The translations under genes were made by a program, and so were the position numbers. The notes under the pieces were generated by a model that ran no database searches, was not told the DNA's origin, and was given only the letters and a program-made list of their open reading frames with translations. Shown one piece after another: positions 46,114 to 59,878 of a stretch of 64,000 nt of DNA. Origin of the DNA: Echinostoma caproni (taxonomy: Eukaryota > Platyhelminthes > Trematoda > Plagiorchiida > Echinostomatidae). The DNA is taken from assembly GCA_900618425.1 (NCBI GenBank), contig UZAN01039946.1, positions 5,689 to 69,688 on the forward strand, written 5' to 3'. Each line of letters begins with the position of its first letter. The first letter of the stretch is position 1.

Positions 46114-49100
46114 AACCGCGATATTGCTGTTTATTTTAATGTGATATGATGTGATGTTTTCCACAGTCACGATAATCTTGTTTTCCACGGATTGGCACTA
46201 TACTTTTTTTCTATCTCATATGTTCGTGGTTGGACTAAAAAGATTCAATCAATATTCGGTGTTTGTACCACTACAGTTTGAATTTGGCTGTTATTTTGCG
46301 TGACAAATGAAAACTCTGATGAACCAACAGTCGCTATGGAATTCATTTATGCTTGGTAGTCAATAAAATCAACGAGTGCCGCAGAAACGGAAAGCAAATT
46401 TCTGATTCAGGATGTGAGAACACATTCAGTGGTGATCAACTGTTTTCATTGATTCATCTTATAAGGAAATGATTTGTTGAATGAGGATAGCCATTTGGTC
46501 ATTCAAAGGTTAAATTGATTGGTTGGTAGAGACAGGGATTCGGAGTAGAGTGATGTGACGTGTTTCACGGATGTTTCACTAGGTGGTACGGACTGGATGA
46601 GGACAGAATCAATCAATCGAACCACTTGCCCGCGGGAAGCAAACACTTCGCAGGCTACGAAAATCCACGTACTGACGGGTCTTACGATGTTTCCTTTGAA
46701 TAAACCGTTTTATTCGACAAAACTCTACTAAAATACAGAATATAATAGTGGGAACCATACACCCGAATCTGTGAAGTGTAACAAGTAGAGGCTTTGAGCT
46801 AGCAGACGTTAAGCGTGCGGTGACAGTAAAAAGAATAAACCAAACAATGTCAAACGGGAACACATGCATATTTGATAGTAACAGCGAGAAGTGGTCTAAG
46901 GTGAAGTAATTGGAATACGGTGGGTGTGAGCGCTGGTCATTAGTGAACACTTTAAAGCAACAACTCGCCTATGCTTGCTTGGGTGTATGCGGACCTGTAT
47001 GTCTATGTCAGAGTCAACCAAACGCAGGCAGGGATCGAACAGACAAATGAGAGTGACAACATAAAGGACAGCGGAGTGAAACCAACATGCGCATATTGTC
47101 GGCGTATGTGCTAACGGTGTGGAGAAAAGTTACACAAGCAGGTCGATAAGGAAAATTATATCAATAGCACACGATAAATAAAGGAAACTGAATGACAGTA
47201 CAGTGATGTGTACGTGTATGCAAAGGCTGTTCGCAATCAACGATCGATAGATCAAATTGAGGTAAAACAATATGAACTGCAATTGTTTTGTCGCAGTACA
47301 CCCCAACCGTAACCTACCTCACTATCTAATCTGAAAAGAGAGCTAGTCAGTTTACGAGGGTAACCCTTTCATCGAGAGCACTTCCAACGGTCAAATCAAG
47401 ATGTTTATTCTGCACTACACCGAGCGCACTAAGGCGAATGAATGATCAACTCTGAAAGCTGACACCAGCTGCAGTGAACCCATTTGTTGGGAGTCAGTAG
47501 GATTCATGTTTTCTTTGGTCAAGAAACGCGCATGGCTAAAGATCACCCGGGTGAGAAGAAAGTGCATTCGGTAGAGAAATGCGTTTGTACAGTATATGTA
47601 GATGCATCAAAGAGTTATATAGACAGAGCAGCAGGTAACATCAGTTGGACTACCTATCCAAACAAAGAAATTTTCAGCCCAGCCAGAACAAAAGAGCACT
47701 TGGTGAATATGTTAATAATGCGGTTAGGCACGATTTATAGGTGAAATGATTGATAAACGAGCATCGAGTGGACTGAGAAACAGGCAGAATTGTGGATAAA
47801 AGAGTTTGCAGAGTGTGGTATCAAAGATCGGAGCGCAGTTTACGCAAATAATGAGACGTGTGAACGATGTTATAAACGGTTAAATAAAGGGACCGTATTA
47901 AGTAAAAATATATTTTCTGGTGTCGTGGTCTGTCCAGCAATATTACTTAAATGAACAAACGGGGACATCAGTGTAAATGTACCGCGATCCAGGTTGATTA
48001 AATCGTTTCATTGCGTCTGAGTGGCATTTGACATGCCAACTTTATATGCTTTAGTGTATTTGTTCATCAGTTCAGTGTTGGATATGGTGCATAAAGTTTC
48101 CTTGATAAGGAGAAGTCTTCACAGAAGAGCAGTGAACCGGAAACCACCGTTCTGTTTACGGCAATTAAACTAACTACTGCACCTGGCTGGCCATTTTGCT
48201 CCCAGTTGCACAACCCTGAGAAAACTTTCACAAATTCCAAAGTGTTTGGACATTTTACACTTCACTTCCTTTCATTGCGCAGATAATGATTTAATTTTTA
48301 AGAAAAGGGAACGAAGCTATTCAAAGGGCTGCCGTACAATACAGAATGTGGATTCAGGCTGTGGTGGTGAGATTCGAGCACACGTCCTCGGTAGTGATAG
48401 TTTAGTGACCGTTACCAATCGGTCACCTCCAACAAAGTGGTTCTTCACCTCATTGTTTGACAATCGAGTAAAATTATTCAGCAGTTTGCTTGCAACGAAG
48501 CACGCGGGACATCCACGTTTGCGATGACAGCGACAGCCGATTATTTGCGAATATCCAGCATCAATAATCCTTCCAGATGTCTCGTGAGCAGTTAGAACTA
48601 CTCAGAGTACCAAGCTTGGATTAGCCCATTCGATCGTTCAGGGGCACCAGGCACTCTTGATGTCCTTTTGATGTGGATTTCACTCCTTGATCGTTAATTC
48701 CCCACAATTTTCGCGGTTCGAACCTGACAGGGATACAAAAAGGACGCATTGGTTACCAGTCCCGAACAGGCTGAAACAGTTGTCCAGTGATGTTTGTTCG
48801 TTATCACAAACAGTTTGAACTACAACCTATGATCTCCATCCAGCTTGATATAGTTATTCACAGATTTAACGAAGATCTATCCAGGTGATCGGAAACATGT
48901 CGGATCTTCATAACGAACTTTCAATGATGATTATAGGGAGATACTTCAGATCACTTCCTGGAAAATTTTCTTGGAAAAATTCTTGAATGCAACTACTGAA
49001 ACTATACTACTCGTGAGTAGGTGCAGTTTCCCTTCTGAAATATCAAATGTATCCGGTATTCACGCAGGAATGCTTCTGTCTTCACACCGACTCCACCGTT

Positions 49101-52100
49101 GTCTATGAGAATTTAATCATCTCTCAGCCAGTTTTGACTGGTCAACCGGAGCCCTGTATTTTTCTTCTTTTTTTGCTACTGTATATTGACTCTACAACAA
49201 TGATTTCATGAAACGAATGAAAATTTTTGTTCATGGTGGTTATATCACATTATCAGGCTGCCTTCAATGCCCTCTTCAGCACGAAGACATGTATTCATAC
49301 AAAAAACAGTTGTTTCAATCATTAAATACCGGCCAGTTCTTATTTCATAATGAAGTGACGCAATGAGAGGGTAAAGCGTCCGTTCGTCAACAATTATGCT
49401 TGCCACCACTAGATGCTAACATTTCTGCAATCAGGTTGTTTTGAAGTGATGTAGATCAGTGAATGGAAACAACTAATCACCTATGAATGTGCTCTTAGAT
49501 CATAAGTCAATTTAAAAAAATCTGGCAGTCAGATGTGTGAAAGACAAAGAATGGATTGGTATTTTAACTGTTTACAAGCACAGAGCGAACCTTATATTAT
49601 GAATAAATTAAAAAATGTACGACCTAAACTAAGTAAAAATAGAAAAGCGAATTGGATATGGCGGCACTGTATGCCTTTCTACATGCCAGGAGTTGTTGGC
49701 CCGTACAACTAGTGGGGCGAATAGCAACAGATGCATGCGGAATGAACGGGCTGTCAGGCTGTTAGACATTATCGAATCAGTAAGCTTATCACAACCATCA
49801 TAATAGATGATATAAGCTTTATGTAAACCAGACATTCTGATAAATGCTTTGCTGATGTGATGATACTATGAGGCATAACCCCTTTCATATCAAACCAATA
49901 GATGACACTGAGATGGCAAAGAGCCTCGATGGTAGAATGCAGTCCTAAACAAGCTGTTTCATCAAGTGTAAATGAATAAAGCGGAAGCACAAATCCAAAG
50001 TCATATTGTTTCTGTAGAAGCAACATTGATGTATCGACATACAGCAAGTGCTGATTAGGAACAACACCCAAGTCTTTTTGCTGTTAGTTCCTCACTAACA
50101 GGTCAATTATAAATGAATTGTAACTGGCATGTCTCTCTCTCTCTTGAGAGAGAGAGTATGATTTATTTTTCCGGAGCGAGAAAATCATACCGACAGGTTT
50201 TCACGGGGTTCTTTGAAAGCGTGTTTCAGTCAGTCACACGGTAAGCTGAGAGATAACTAGCTGAAAAACAGAAATAGCATAACTGTGGGAAACAGGTAAG
50301 GTAAAAATAACATCATCTGCCTACTTGATCAGCGGGGCGACCATGTATATGCATAAAGGCTAAGGGGTTGAAATAGAAAATAACAAACAAAGGGAAACCT
50401 TAATAAGTCCCTGATCAGCAAGTTAGAACTAATAGAACTTGACTGCGATGGCGCATACACCAAAAAGTAGTCACTAAGGAGGACACAGATAGACGGAGAT
50501 ACGCTATGATCTTTAATAATAGAACGTAGTTGATTTTTGACAACATTCGTAAGTGCATGACTACTGTCTCAAAAGAACAGTCTTCTAAATTTACATTTAT
50601 TACTGAGGGATGGCCGAATATAGTGCACTGAGACGGAAAGATCATCAAGAATGGACCAGTTAGGAAAAGAAACAAATCTTCAAAAATCCTTTTGTTTAAC
50701 GGCACTACAGTGGGATAACATTTCAGACTGACGCATGTTTCATCTCTAAAGTTATACGAGCATTTGCTTGTGTAGTACAAAAGTGCTGGTATGATTGTAT
50801 CAAATGATTATTGGGGATTATCACCGGAGTGGCCTGATTCCTTCCCTGACTTCTGATCTTTCGCTTACGTGTTGTTTTGTTTATTACACAATGTTTGCAA
50901 TGGATAATCAAGAGAGACACAGTGATCGCTTTAAGGCGATCTTGAAAGCAATTTCCCGTTTTAACCGGTATTTGCGTGTCGGTCAAATGAGGCACAAATG
51001 AGCTGTTGTCGATAGCATTCACACAGGAAGATCAAACGGCGTTTAGTTATTCACTGGATACGTAAAAACTAACACGTTCAACAATATTTCCCTGATTATT
51101 CTAATTTCGTCTTCGGAAGAGTATCCTCTGGGGAAGAGCAGTTTCAATTTTATGTGATGGAAAAAAATTGAAATTTACAAGACAGATTGTTTGATGCAGT
51201 GTTAAATAAACGCAACTGCAAGCAATGTGCAGTAGTAAGATGGTAAGTCGTTTTGGAGTACCGTTGACTTTTACGTGGTTGGATGCCATCATCACGCATC
51301 GTTGCTTCGATTATTTGATACTTTCTCAACTCGGTACGTTTTGAATGAGCAGTAATCGACTGATCAAGAAGATTATTCCATGATATGTTTTGTAAACGAA
51401 AGGATTCAAATGCGCAAACTGTAAACAATTTTTGAACGCTTTTTGGATACGCATAACCAACATTTGAATGACTCCCTAAATTAGGTTTGCATCAACCGAT
51501 TACAATTTCAAGAGGTGAATCAGCGACTTATTCAGTCTATCCAGTAACCAACATACCACTTGTTTGAGAATAATGTTTGAATTTGCTGTCGGTTCACCCG
51601 TCATAGCGGTACACTTGTTCGCGCACGATGGTGCGATACCCAACTTTAAACATATTGCAAAATGAATGGGCTTATTGATCACATGACTGAACAATAAGTA
51701 AGTGTGTTTGGTCTTCTCTACTCAACAGCTTGGAAATGCTCAGGTGACGTTGCGCGAACTACTGACGTTAAGTCAGATTACAAATATCTTTTGATTCATC
51801 ATTCATGCCATAAATTAGTTTCACCGAACATTTCTGTCGTACCTTCAACCGAAATTTCCATAGGGATACCCTGATAAATGTGGAAGCTTGTCGAATCTCC
51901 TGATCGAACAGGGCACCACACGTGGCTTGCACTCTCAACGAAATTCGAGAATACGCGTTTCGATTAAGTAGACAGTTTTACGTGCGCACGGGTTCTCAAT
52001 GGTTGCTAGCCGTGTCGTAGTTCGTTTTATGGAATACCAAGCGCATTTCGATACGGTTCTTTTGATTGACAGTTGCATTCATCCCGTGGTATCCGATCTG

Positions 52101-53039
52101 GGCTGCGACTTAATATGTCTCCAAACCATGTTAAAAATGCCGAATCAGTGGTATTTATTTTCCCCTATTTGGCGTAACTGAACACTAATCATGTCGCATC
52201 AGGCTTCATGACAACTTTCCCCGTACCAATTTCTCTCCACTAGCCCGTGAACTCCGTTTTGATGGTTTCGGTCAAACATTCATCACGAACTGACCGGGAT
52301 TTGTTCAAGACAGTACCAACGATTTGTGTTTTATGCAATACACCAAGTCACGCTATTTTTCAAATAGGAGCACACATGTGTAGAACGTTTTCAATAAACT
52401 TTATCTACCCAGAATAAATACACAAATGATTATGAAAATTTTACTATAAACGGTTCTCCTAGTGTCAGACACTTTCATTCAATCTACTGTTTCATTTCAT
52501 CAATCGAGCATTACCAGATAAAACGGAGATTTTTGAAAGAGTTAAACGGTGACTAGAGCATCGAGGAACAAACTAGTTCTAAATTGGTCTCACGGTTTTC
52601 CCTCAACTATAGCTAAAGGAGGACGGCAATTTAACTATTTTTTAATGTATTAGAAATCAACAAAAGTAACCACTCACTGAAAGTATTACTTTTCCAATCG
52701 CGTATGGGTTACTTTTTTACAATGAACGTGATCAAGGCTGGGAAAAAGCATCCCACAGGTTAAAGGTTGAAATCACGCTTGACCACTAACAATAATACTG
52801 TCATGATCAAATCCCGTGATATGCCCATTGATTAAGAACACAAAATGTAGGTGAACATATGCTTCCGGTGAATTTATTTTCAAACCTTTACAATCAAATT
52901 TATATCAGACAATTTCATTGGGGTCAAACAGAAATGCGGTTAAGTTGCTTCTGGTACTTAGGTTGAGAGATCTCGTGTTGATAGGCTGTTTGAATTATGT
53001 AACCAAAATTCGCTATTACGTCATGATCATGTGAACGAC
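46114..53039. other. Long stretch, no gene recognised
   Basis: Longer open frames at 46609-46950 (minus, with two hydrophobic runs), 47484-47744, 48246-48527, 49769-50071 and 50415-51022 show no motif and no consistent splice context. A (CT)n/(GA)n hairpin-forming tract is at 50132-50156. I see nothing else. Confidence 0.45.
50132..50156. repeat. (CT)n/(AG)n inverted repeat
   Basis: A tract of tct repeats runs directly into gagaga with tt at the centre, so the arms can pair into a hairpin of about 11 base pairs. Confidence 0.85.
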
Positions 53040-53800
53040 CATAGATGAGGTCAGCATACGCAGTTTGTCTGTGTTGTTGTATCGGATTTTTGGTGACGTA
53101 AAGAACAAGGATCTTAGCTGAGCGGCAACAAAGGTGCAGCAGATAAAACTATACCGACCCTGTCAGCAGCGTCATCACCTTTGAGGGGAAGCACTTTCAT
53201 CTCCGCTTTTGGTATTTTGTTGACTTTTTCTGTTCAGCCCGATTACGGTCCTAAAACTTCTCAGGATAGCCATTTTCCAGTACGGCTCTTCGCGCTATTT
53301 CAAGTCCTTCTCCTTTAAATTATTTTCTGAACAGTTATGCCTTGCTCTCTGCAGGATACAGCGCATGAGGTTGTGTTTTTTATAGAGTGGGATAATGCTA
53401 TAAAAAGTGTACTGTGCCCTCATGTTGCTTTTGGATATACCGTTCCTTGGATGAAACAATCGGGGCTACTGGATGGATGCTCATCTAAAAACGGGAGGCA
53501 ACCATTCCCCTCTGTTTCAGTTGTAAACATTTCATTGACGAATGTGCTGCGTTGAATTCCGAGTCAACGTGCTCAAAATTGGTGTTCCTTTTAGCCATGC
53601 AAGAGATATCACGTACATAACAGTGCTATCGTTTAAAACAACGAATAGCCCTATTTAAGGTAGTTGTCTGTAACTTGGCCATGCAGAAGTCAAAAGGAAC
53701 AGGTCCGAGGAGTAAGGCCAAAGAAAACCATCGATTTAGCGGTGGAATTTCACATTTTATCGACCAATCCACCTCACATGTATGTTCTGCGTGTATATCT
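53040..53800 (-). mobile_element. Penelope-like RT remnant
   Basis: Translating the minus strand across several frames gives LGPVPFDFCMAKLQTTTLN, then DISCMAKRNTNFEHV and FNAAHSSMKC, followed by Penelope-type linker residues. It ends KCFPSKVMTLLTG and KILVLYVTKNPIQQHRQTAY. This is the RT palm to thumb of a Penelope-like element, heavily mutated: the DD box is damaged and there are many stops. Confidence 0.6.
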
Positions 53801-55249
53801 ATGTATTCACGTGATTGTGAGGATGATGACACGAAAACATGAATGTTCTCATACTAGGAACACGTTTTGCGCGTTGACGGATAAAGGTTTGTTGTTTGTT
53901 TGCCTAAGCATAGCATCGCGAAGGGGATTCAAATATTCTTTACGATTCATTCATTGTCTTGAAAAGTATATTTGAACCCAAGTAGGAGTGAAGAAATCTG
54001 TATACAAATGTATCAACAAAAATCACAAGAAGCTCTTAACTATCCAATACTTTTATGGCCTTCACCAATTTTTTCCAACATATCTTCTTACATTATTACA
54101 CCCGTCCGAGCGCCAATAAATTTCTACTTTACAGTACCGAATTATATATCTTGATAAATAATTTCAAGAACTTAACGTGATGAAACGTGACTAAGGTTAT
54201 ACTCTCAACTCATAATTAATTCCGTAGTGATGTGAAATATGTATTGTTTATTTGCACTGATCACCAATCAGTTTGAAGTACAGTAGTTGATTGATCCGGT
54301 CGCTCGAGATGAGCTTAACACGAGTTTCCCCATCGTTTGATCTCCGAACATCTCGTATGGGCAACTTACTTGAATGCGTATGTGTATGTTTTGCCAGCTC
54401 ACATGGACACCAATCAAAACTAACGATTGCAATCTCTCAGATGTCATTCATCCTCTTTGTCAGTCGCTCAGGTTTCTTGGACCAACAGTCACTTAGGTAA
54501 AACCACATGGCCAGCAATACGATATTCACCTCGAACTCAGTTGCTTTTTTCGACGTTTAATGTGTATACAACCCTGTGTGAAAAAGAGAGCAGGGGAGGT
54601 AAAAGTGTTAGTTTGGGCTTAAGAGATAGTGCACTGTTTGTATTCAAGTCTATTGGTCCGACATTTGACTATTTATCTCTGACAGCAGAATTGCAAGAAG
54701 ATCACTAGCAGTGTCTGGTCTCTGTGACAAGCAAGAATTTCTATCACATAGAAATGAATTTAACTAATGCAGACTGAACAATCGCCCGAGGACGGGAACC
54801 CACATCGAGATCAATGTCTATGATAAACGAATAAAACTTCTCTGATCAGCCTCAATATGAACTGGTTTGCATATTGGTAACTAAGTCACGGTCCCCACGA
54901 AGATGTAAGATTCAAATCTGCGACGGGACGTTCGATAAGCACTAATGATAAACGAAACTCGAATGCACTGCCTACAAGGCGATTATAGACGACTGGAGTA
55001 AGGATTGTGTAAGGTCAGGTAATTTCAGTGTAATGATATAATGTTTCATCAGAACGCAAGTCCGAAGGGGAACAATTGTTTTCCAATGATTCATTATCTT
55101 GCCTGTACAAATCATATAAGTGTCTGTTGTTGGTGGGAACACATTTTCACGCTGGGTCGAAAGGTCCTTTGGGAAGGGGAGAGGAGTAAATTCTATGTGT
55201 GTGTGTTCGAGTGAGATTGATTGTAATTGGAGTATTGGTGGTGGTCATG
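53801..55249. other. Intergenic, nothing recognised
   Basis: Short overlapping open frames only; no motif or RNA gene recognised. Confidence 0.45.
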
Positions 55250-55600
55250 TTGATGATCAATTTCGGGCCAGGGTAAGTGGAGGGCTTGAACCAGTCGCTT
55301 TTGTGCACATAGTTCTGGTGCGATGATGCGGCCTATCGCCTCAGCGGTGGCCAGAGGGTGTAACCGCATGGTTTTAGAGGGGTTGAGGGGACGCGATCGA
55401 TTNCGGGTCTAATTTGATGACCTGTATCCACTATAGATGACCAAGAATGGCGCTTCCTATGCTTCCTGTTTCTCCTCGTTTGAACCAGCGTGGGCAGTGT
55501 TTCTTCATCCACTGGAATAGTTACCTCGCAGTGCGACCAATGTACGTTGCATTACAAACGCAAAGGAAACAATAGATAACCATGGAAGTGGTCAGTGTAG
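55250..55600 (-). mobile_element. Penelope-like GIY-YIG remnant
   Basis: The minus strand reads FLCVCNATYIGRTAR near 55575-55530, which is the YIG half of the GIY-YIG site. In shifted frames it continues KHRKRHSWSSIVDTGHQI and, near 55340-55265, AIGRIIAPELCAQKRL followed by LHLPWPE, the usual Penelope C-terminal module. It contains one undetermined base (55403). It is a decayed copy, possibly of the same family as the RT remnant at 53.0-53.8 kb but not contiguous with it. Confidence 0.6.
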
Positions 55601-57589
55601 GCAGCCTCTCTTTGTGACTAAAGTTCGGATGATGTGTTAACACACATGATAATCGAGCTGCGTTGTAGGTCCACTTCACTGCACGCATCAGACGATTGTC
55701 AAAGAGGTTTGATATACCATCTCCTTGAAAAGGTAGACGAATGAATAATTATTTATTTTGGGTCTCATGAATCTGTTTGGATTGTTGCTTTTCCTGAAAG
55801 TTTCTCTCAATGAAGCGTTCAGGAAAACCTTTTTTCTGTTTCTATTATTAGTGATATCGCAGATAACAAGCACACTTTTGGATTAGCTGTTTGGTTAAAA
55901 GTGATCTGCAGTTCCGTGTTTCAGACAACATTCTGGGACCTAATCATCTTCCTTTTCAATGGTGCATGGCTTGTTTACAGAAAAATGCCGTTTTATTCGG
56001 AACTGGTGTGTTGCAACCATTGAATACTTGTTGGAAAAAGAGTCACCGTAGTAATGATGATAGATGCAAATCAGGGATCACAATCGCAATCAAAAGTATT
56101 ATACTGATAATTGTTTGGTGAAATCTCTCGTCACTGGGAGGCAGGAAGAAGGCCAAAGACGTAGCAGTTAGCTTATTGTAAGAAATCAATACAAATAGAT
56201 AATATGTACAAAATATTGTCATGCAGAAACAGAATTGTTCGATCATAGTTCATGTTCTTCTGGCCACATTTATCCTGTTTAAATCAGGTGGAGTGTAATG
56301 GTCCATAAAACCGGTTCCTCGCTGGTCAATCTGAGGCTATATTGAGTCGGTCTTTTGCTTTGAATTACCACAGTTGCGTTATCCGAAGGGAGACTTTCCG
56401 TACCAACTCTGTAATTGGGTGCGGTCACACCTGCTTACATCGGGAGCTACATGCAATTTTCTTTTTTTTATTTTACTTCCCTTCATTGAATATACAATCA
56501 TCCAATTCTCAGAAAGGGGGAAGCGGCCAATCAAAGGGTGTTCATTCAATACACAAAGGGAAAAGTTACGAGCTAGATGAAATTTTTCAAATTCATTATC
56601 GGTTGCTCACCTTAAATCCCAATTATACCAATTTAAGTGTCTAGTAACTATTACAGTGCAACATACGCTTGCCATGTGGCTTCCACTCCGACATCAGAAG
56701 TAAGAGGATGATCGACAACAGGTCGACAACAGATCGGTTACAACTGAATGAGCAGTGCCAGATTGATTGAAATGTTCCTTTTTGTGGTCTTCAACTGCCT
56801 TGTGAGTCACTAATTACATCGTCTGTCAAAATGTTCAAAAGACCTGCAGAAATCTCAAACAGCTTCATTCACTCGATCATTGTCCCAATCTGTTTTTGCT
56901 GATATATCATTTACACACATGACTTTTATCTTCCGTGACTCTCATAATCCTGTTTGTTAGATAAGTCACGGGAGTTAGTTGGACAATGAGTTAGTAAAAT
57001 GACTGTGCTTCCAGTGTGGCGACCAATTATCTGTTTGATGTATATAACATGTAAGTCTCTTTGAGAAATTAGAATATTTGACCTGAACTGAGTACGTTGA
57101 GGAAAGGGGAGGAGAATATTGTGTCTGCGTAATGTATATTTAGGAAGGGAAAGGAATGTACAAACCGTAGCCAAAATGAAACGAAAAAAATTCACCGATA
57201 GAATTCCAATTCTAATGGGCGTATATGAGTCATTATCTAACTTGTTTTGTATAAAACTTTACAAATCCGACCAAGCGGATTGAAGGGACAGTGACTACTG
57301 TCGTCGAGCGCGATGGAGGACAGACGTTGCTGTATTGAACGTCACAGATAGAGCGCCGGCAAGGGGCAGGAAATTCGGTCTATCTGACGTCAGTTTGTGT
57401 GTGTGTGTATGTGGAAAAGGGGGGAAATACCGAAATCCAAAAGTCGAAAGACATTAGAATCAGGGCAAACCGTATCATCGGGAGAAGTGTTGCATCTGGA
57501 CTGGCATCACCAATTCAGTGTCAGCCGGTCTCGTACGGTAAAACATAGTGGTACAATGGTCCGAGTGCGGTGGTTGTCGACCCTTGTGA
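55601..57589. other. 3' flank of the gene ending at 57590; intergenic
   Basis: It contains the third short-retroposon copy (56456-56572). No other feature is recognised. Confidence 0.4.
56456..56572 (-). mobile_element. Third copy of the short retroposon 3' end
   Basis: The minus strand reads gtgtattgaatgaacaccc, then tttgattggccgcttccccc and tgtatattcaatgaagggaa, ending in an A-rich tail (aaaataaaaaaaag). It corresponds to 640-768 and 29617-29738 in reverse orientation. The AATAAA of the other copies reads CAATGAA here. Confidence 0.7.
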
Positions 57590-57750
57590 CTAGCTTTTCT
57601 TCTTGAACAAGCCAAGCCTGCTCTTACTCTTCTTCTTGTCGCTTTCGCGCACAATGATCACTCGTTCGCCTGAGGACGTGGTGGTGATTCCAGATGCGGC
57701 CAGTTTCTGATTTGATTTTCGAGTGTGAGAACTACCGGATCCAGTCGAAA
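57590..57750 (-). CDS. Terminal coding exon of an unrecognised gene
   Basis: A clean acceptor (cctcgtgtgtacag) precedes 161 bases that encode 52 residues and TAG (57590-57592). The entry phase is one base carried in from the previous exon. The residues are Ser/Thr-rich (STGSGSSHTRKSNQKLAASG), then GERVIIVRESD, then a basic C-terminus KKKSKSRLGLFKKKS. A polybasic end of this kind could bind acidic membranes or act in nuclear import, but nothing identifies the protein. GC content and codon use are well above the local background. The remaining exons must lie at higher coordinates, in the rest of this window or beyond; none could be picked out. Confidence 0.55.
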
Positions 57751-59517
57751 CTGTACACACGAGGGAGTGGAGCGAAGAGAGGAGAAGAACAGTTGGCTGT
57801 CAATTTACCCGTAAGCACATTTATCAGAGGCCAGTTTGATCGAATAAAGCTCAGCGTTAACTGACTGAATAATTGCTGGTTAAAATGAAATCAGTTGGAG
57901 ATAGAGATAACCAAAGGATGAATTTCGATTACTTTAGGCGAATTCGCCAAAACACATCCATGCTAGTGACATCGATCTAGCACAAAAGAATGCAATAACA
58001 GTCGGTGGTATACTGATTACAATTGCTCCAGTAAAATTGCAGCAATTTTCATGGGACTGAGATCACGGTCAAATTCACACGTTTCTGTCTAGCGCAAAGA
58101 TTTGGTGACAGTAAATTTTCAACTAAGGACTGAACAGCTTCATCGAACTCCTCGGTGACCCAACGATGCAGCTAACATTTACAACAGTATATTGCAATTA
58201 GTGATGCAGTACATACTTAGGCTTGACTACCACAATTTTGATGTAGACAAACCGTTCCTAACTTGCAGCTTGCAGAAGTGCAAAGGAAATAGGTAAATTG
58301 GTCGATGTGTTATTAGTGTGACAATCACTGGCTGCTCGTGAACTGATTGCACCCGATATTGGCTCATACTTCTAGAGTACCATCAACACCAATGTCTAAA
58401 AACTTCAAATCACACCCGATAACTTTTAATTGCCTAGAACCGTCTTCTACATCACTGACTCTATCTATTGTCAAATGACTTATTGACCTACCTGAAGCAT
58501 TTTATCCCTGATATTTTTCTCGAAGGGCTGATTTTTCATCAAAACAGTTGCTGTTATCTACTTTGGTGGCTTACATTTCGTTTATATAAAATAATGCAGG
58601 TTAATGAGATGTGTCGCCAAAGACGTTGACAAACAGTTGAATGGAAAAAATATGCCTCATGTAGTAACAAGTCTTATATTTGCTTTTTGGATCTGCAAAG
58701 GCACTATGCTAACACAAATAAGTATGTATAAAAAACCGCCCGCTGCGAACATCGTGACAGCAGTCTATTGTAATTCATCCACGAGGAATCTCTTTCTGAA
58801 AGACGATAGCAATCACCTTTTTTATCACCTGAAAAACTGTTTGGCTTCAATTCAGCCCAACGATGTTGAAATAGGCGGTAATGAATGTCCCAAAAATAAA
58901 ATCAACATCTCCAATCATTTCCATCCATTTCATACCTGAGTAGATTATCATTGCCTACATATAAGTGTGAAGGGGGAGAGCCCACGCAATAACATCAACC
59001 TCGTATACGCGGCACGTCAGAAGCCAATGAACTCATTGTTTGACCGTTCGAAATCCAAGAGTCCCAAGTAAATCACCGCCTGAACTGTGAAACGGTCACA
59101 CCCGCAGAGAACAGGACAAACAATTAGATGCCCTGCACACCGTACCGTATTGCTGTTGCAGCCAACAGGATGTGTGTGACACAGACAAACAATTATGCAT
59201 ACGACAACACGCAACAGCCTTCATACAGTATGCGCTGGGCAGAGGTCACAAAGTTGAAACGGTGTGCAGGTGGATTGAGGTAGTGATCGAGTGGCGAGCG
59301 AAGTAATTCTCGGAGCTCTACACTCAGTCTGTTCATTCAATCAATACGTCAAAGTAGACCTTCCTTACAGTGTTAGTCAAAATAAATGAGAGCTATTCCT
59401 CACCAGAACAGAACATACACAGTTCAATCCGTTAGGAGGGAGTGCACAGAACCCGTCAGGCCACCCATCGATTGGCGTCAGACCACAAGTGCGGGCATGA
59501 CACCTAAAGCCGAATTA
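57751..59517. other. Probable intron of the gene ending at 57590
   Basis: A plus-strand frame of 111 codons at 58604-58939 (beginning MRCVAKDVDKQLNGKN) has no recognised motif. Nothing else stands out. Confidence 0.3.
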
Positions 59518-59878
59518 NNNNNNNNNNNNNNNNNNNNNNNNNNNNNNNNNNNNNNNNNNNNNNNNNNNNNNNNNNNNNNNNNNNNNNNNNNNNNNNNNNN
59601 NNNNNNNNNNNNNNNNNNNNNNNNNNNNNNNNNNNNNNNNNNNNNNNNNNNNNNNNNNNNNNNNNNNNNNNNNNNNNNNNNNNNNNNNNNNNNNNNNNNN
59701 NNNNNNNNNNNNNNNNNNNNNNNNNNNNNNNNNNNNNNNNNNNNNNNNNNNNNNNNNNNNNNNNNNNNNNNNNNNNNNNNNNNNNNNNNNNNNNNNNNNN
59801 NNNNNNNNNNNNNNNNNNNNNNNNNNNNNNNNNNNNNNNNNNNNNNNNNNNNNNNNNNNNNNNNNNNNNNNNNNNNNN
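59518..59878. other. Assembly gap, 361 undetermined bases
   Basis: A run of N. Open frames drawn across it are meaningless. Confidence 1.

Noticed and set aside
46609..46950. 113-codon minus-strand frame with two hydrophobic runs
   Set aside because: It resembles membrane segments only weakly. There is no receptor motif and no splice partner.
58604..58939. 111-codon plus-strand frame
   Set aside because: AT-driven composition and no recognisable domain. It could be chance in a probable intron.
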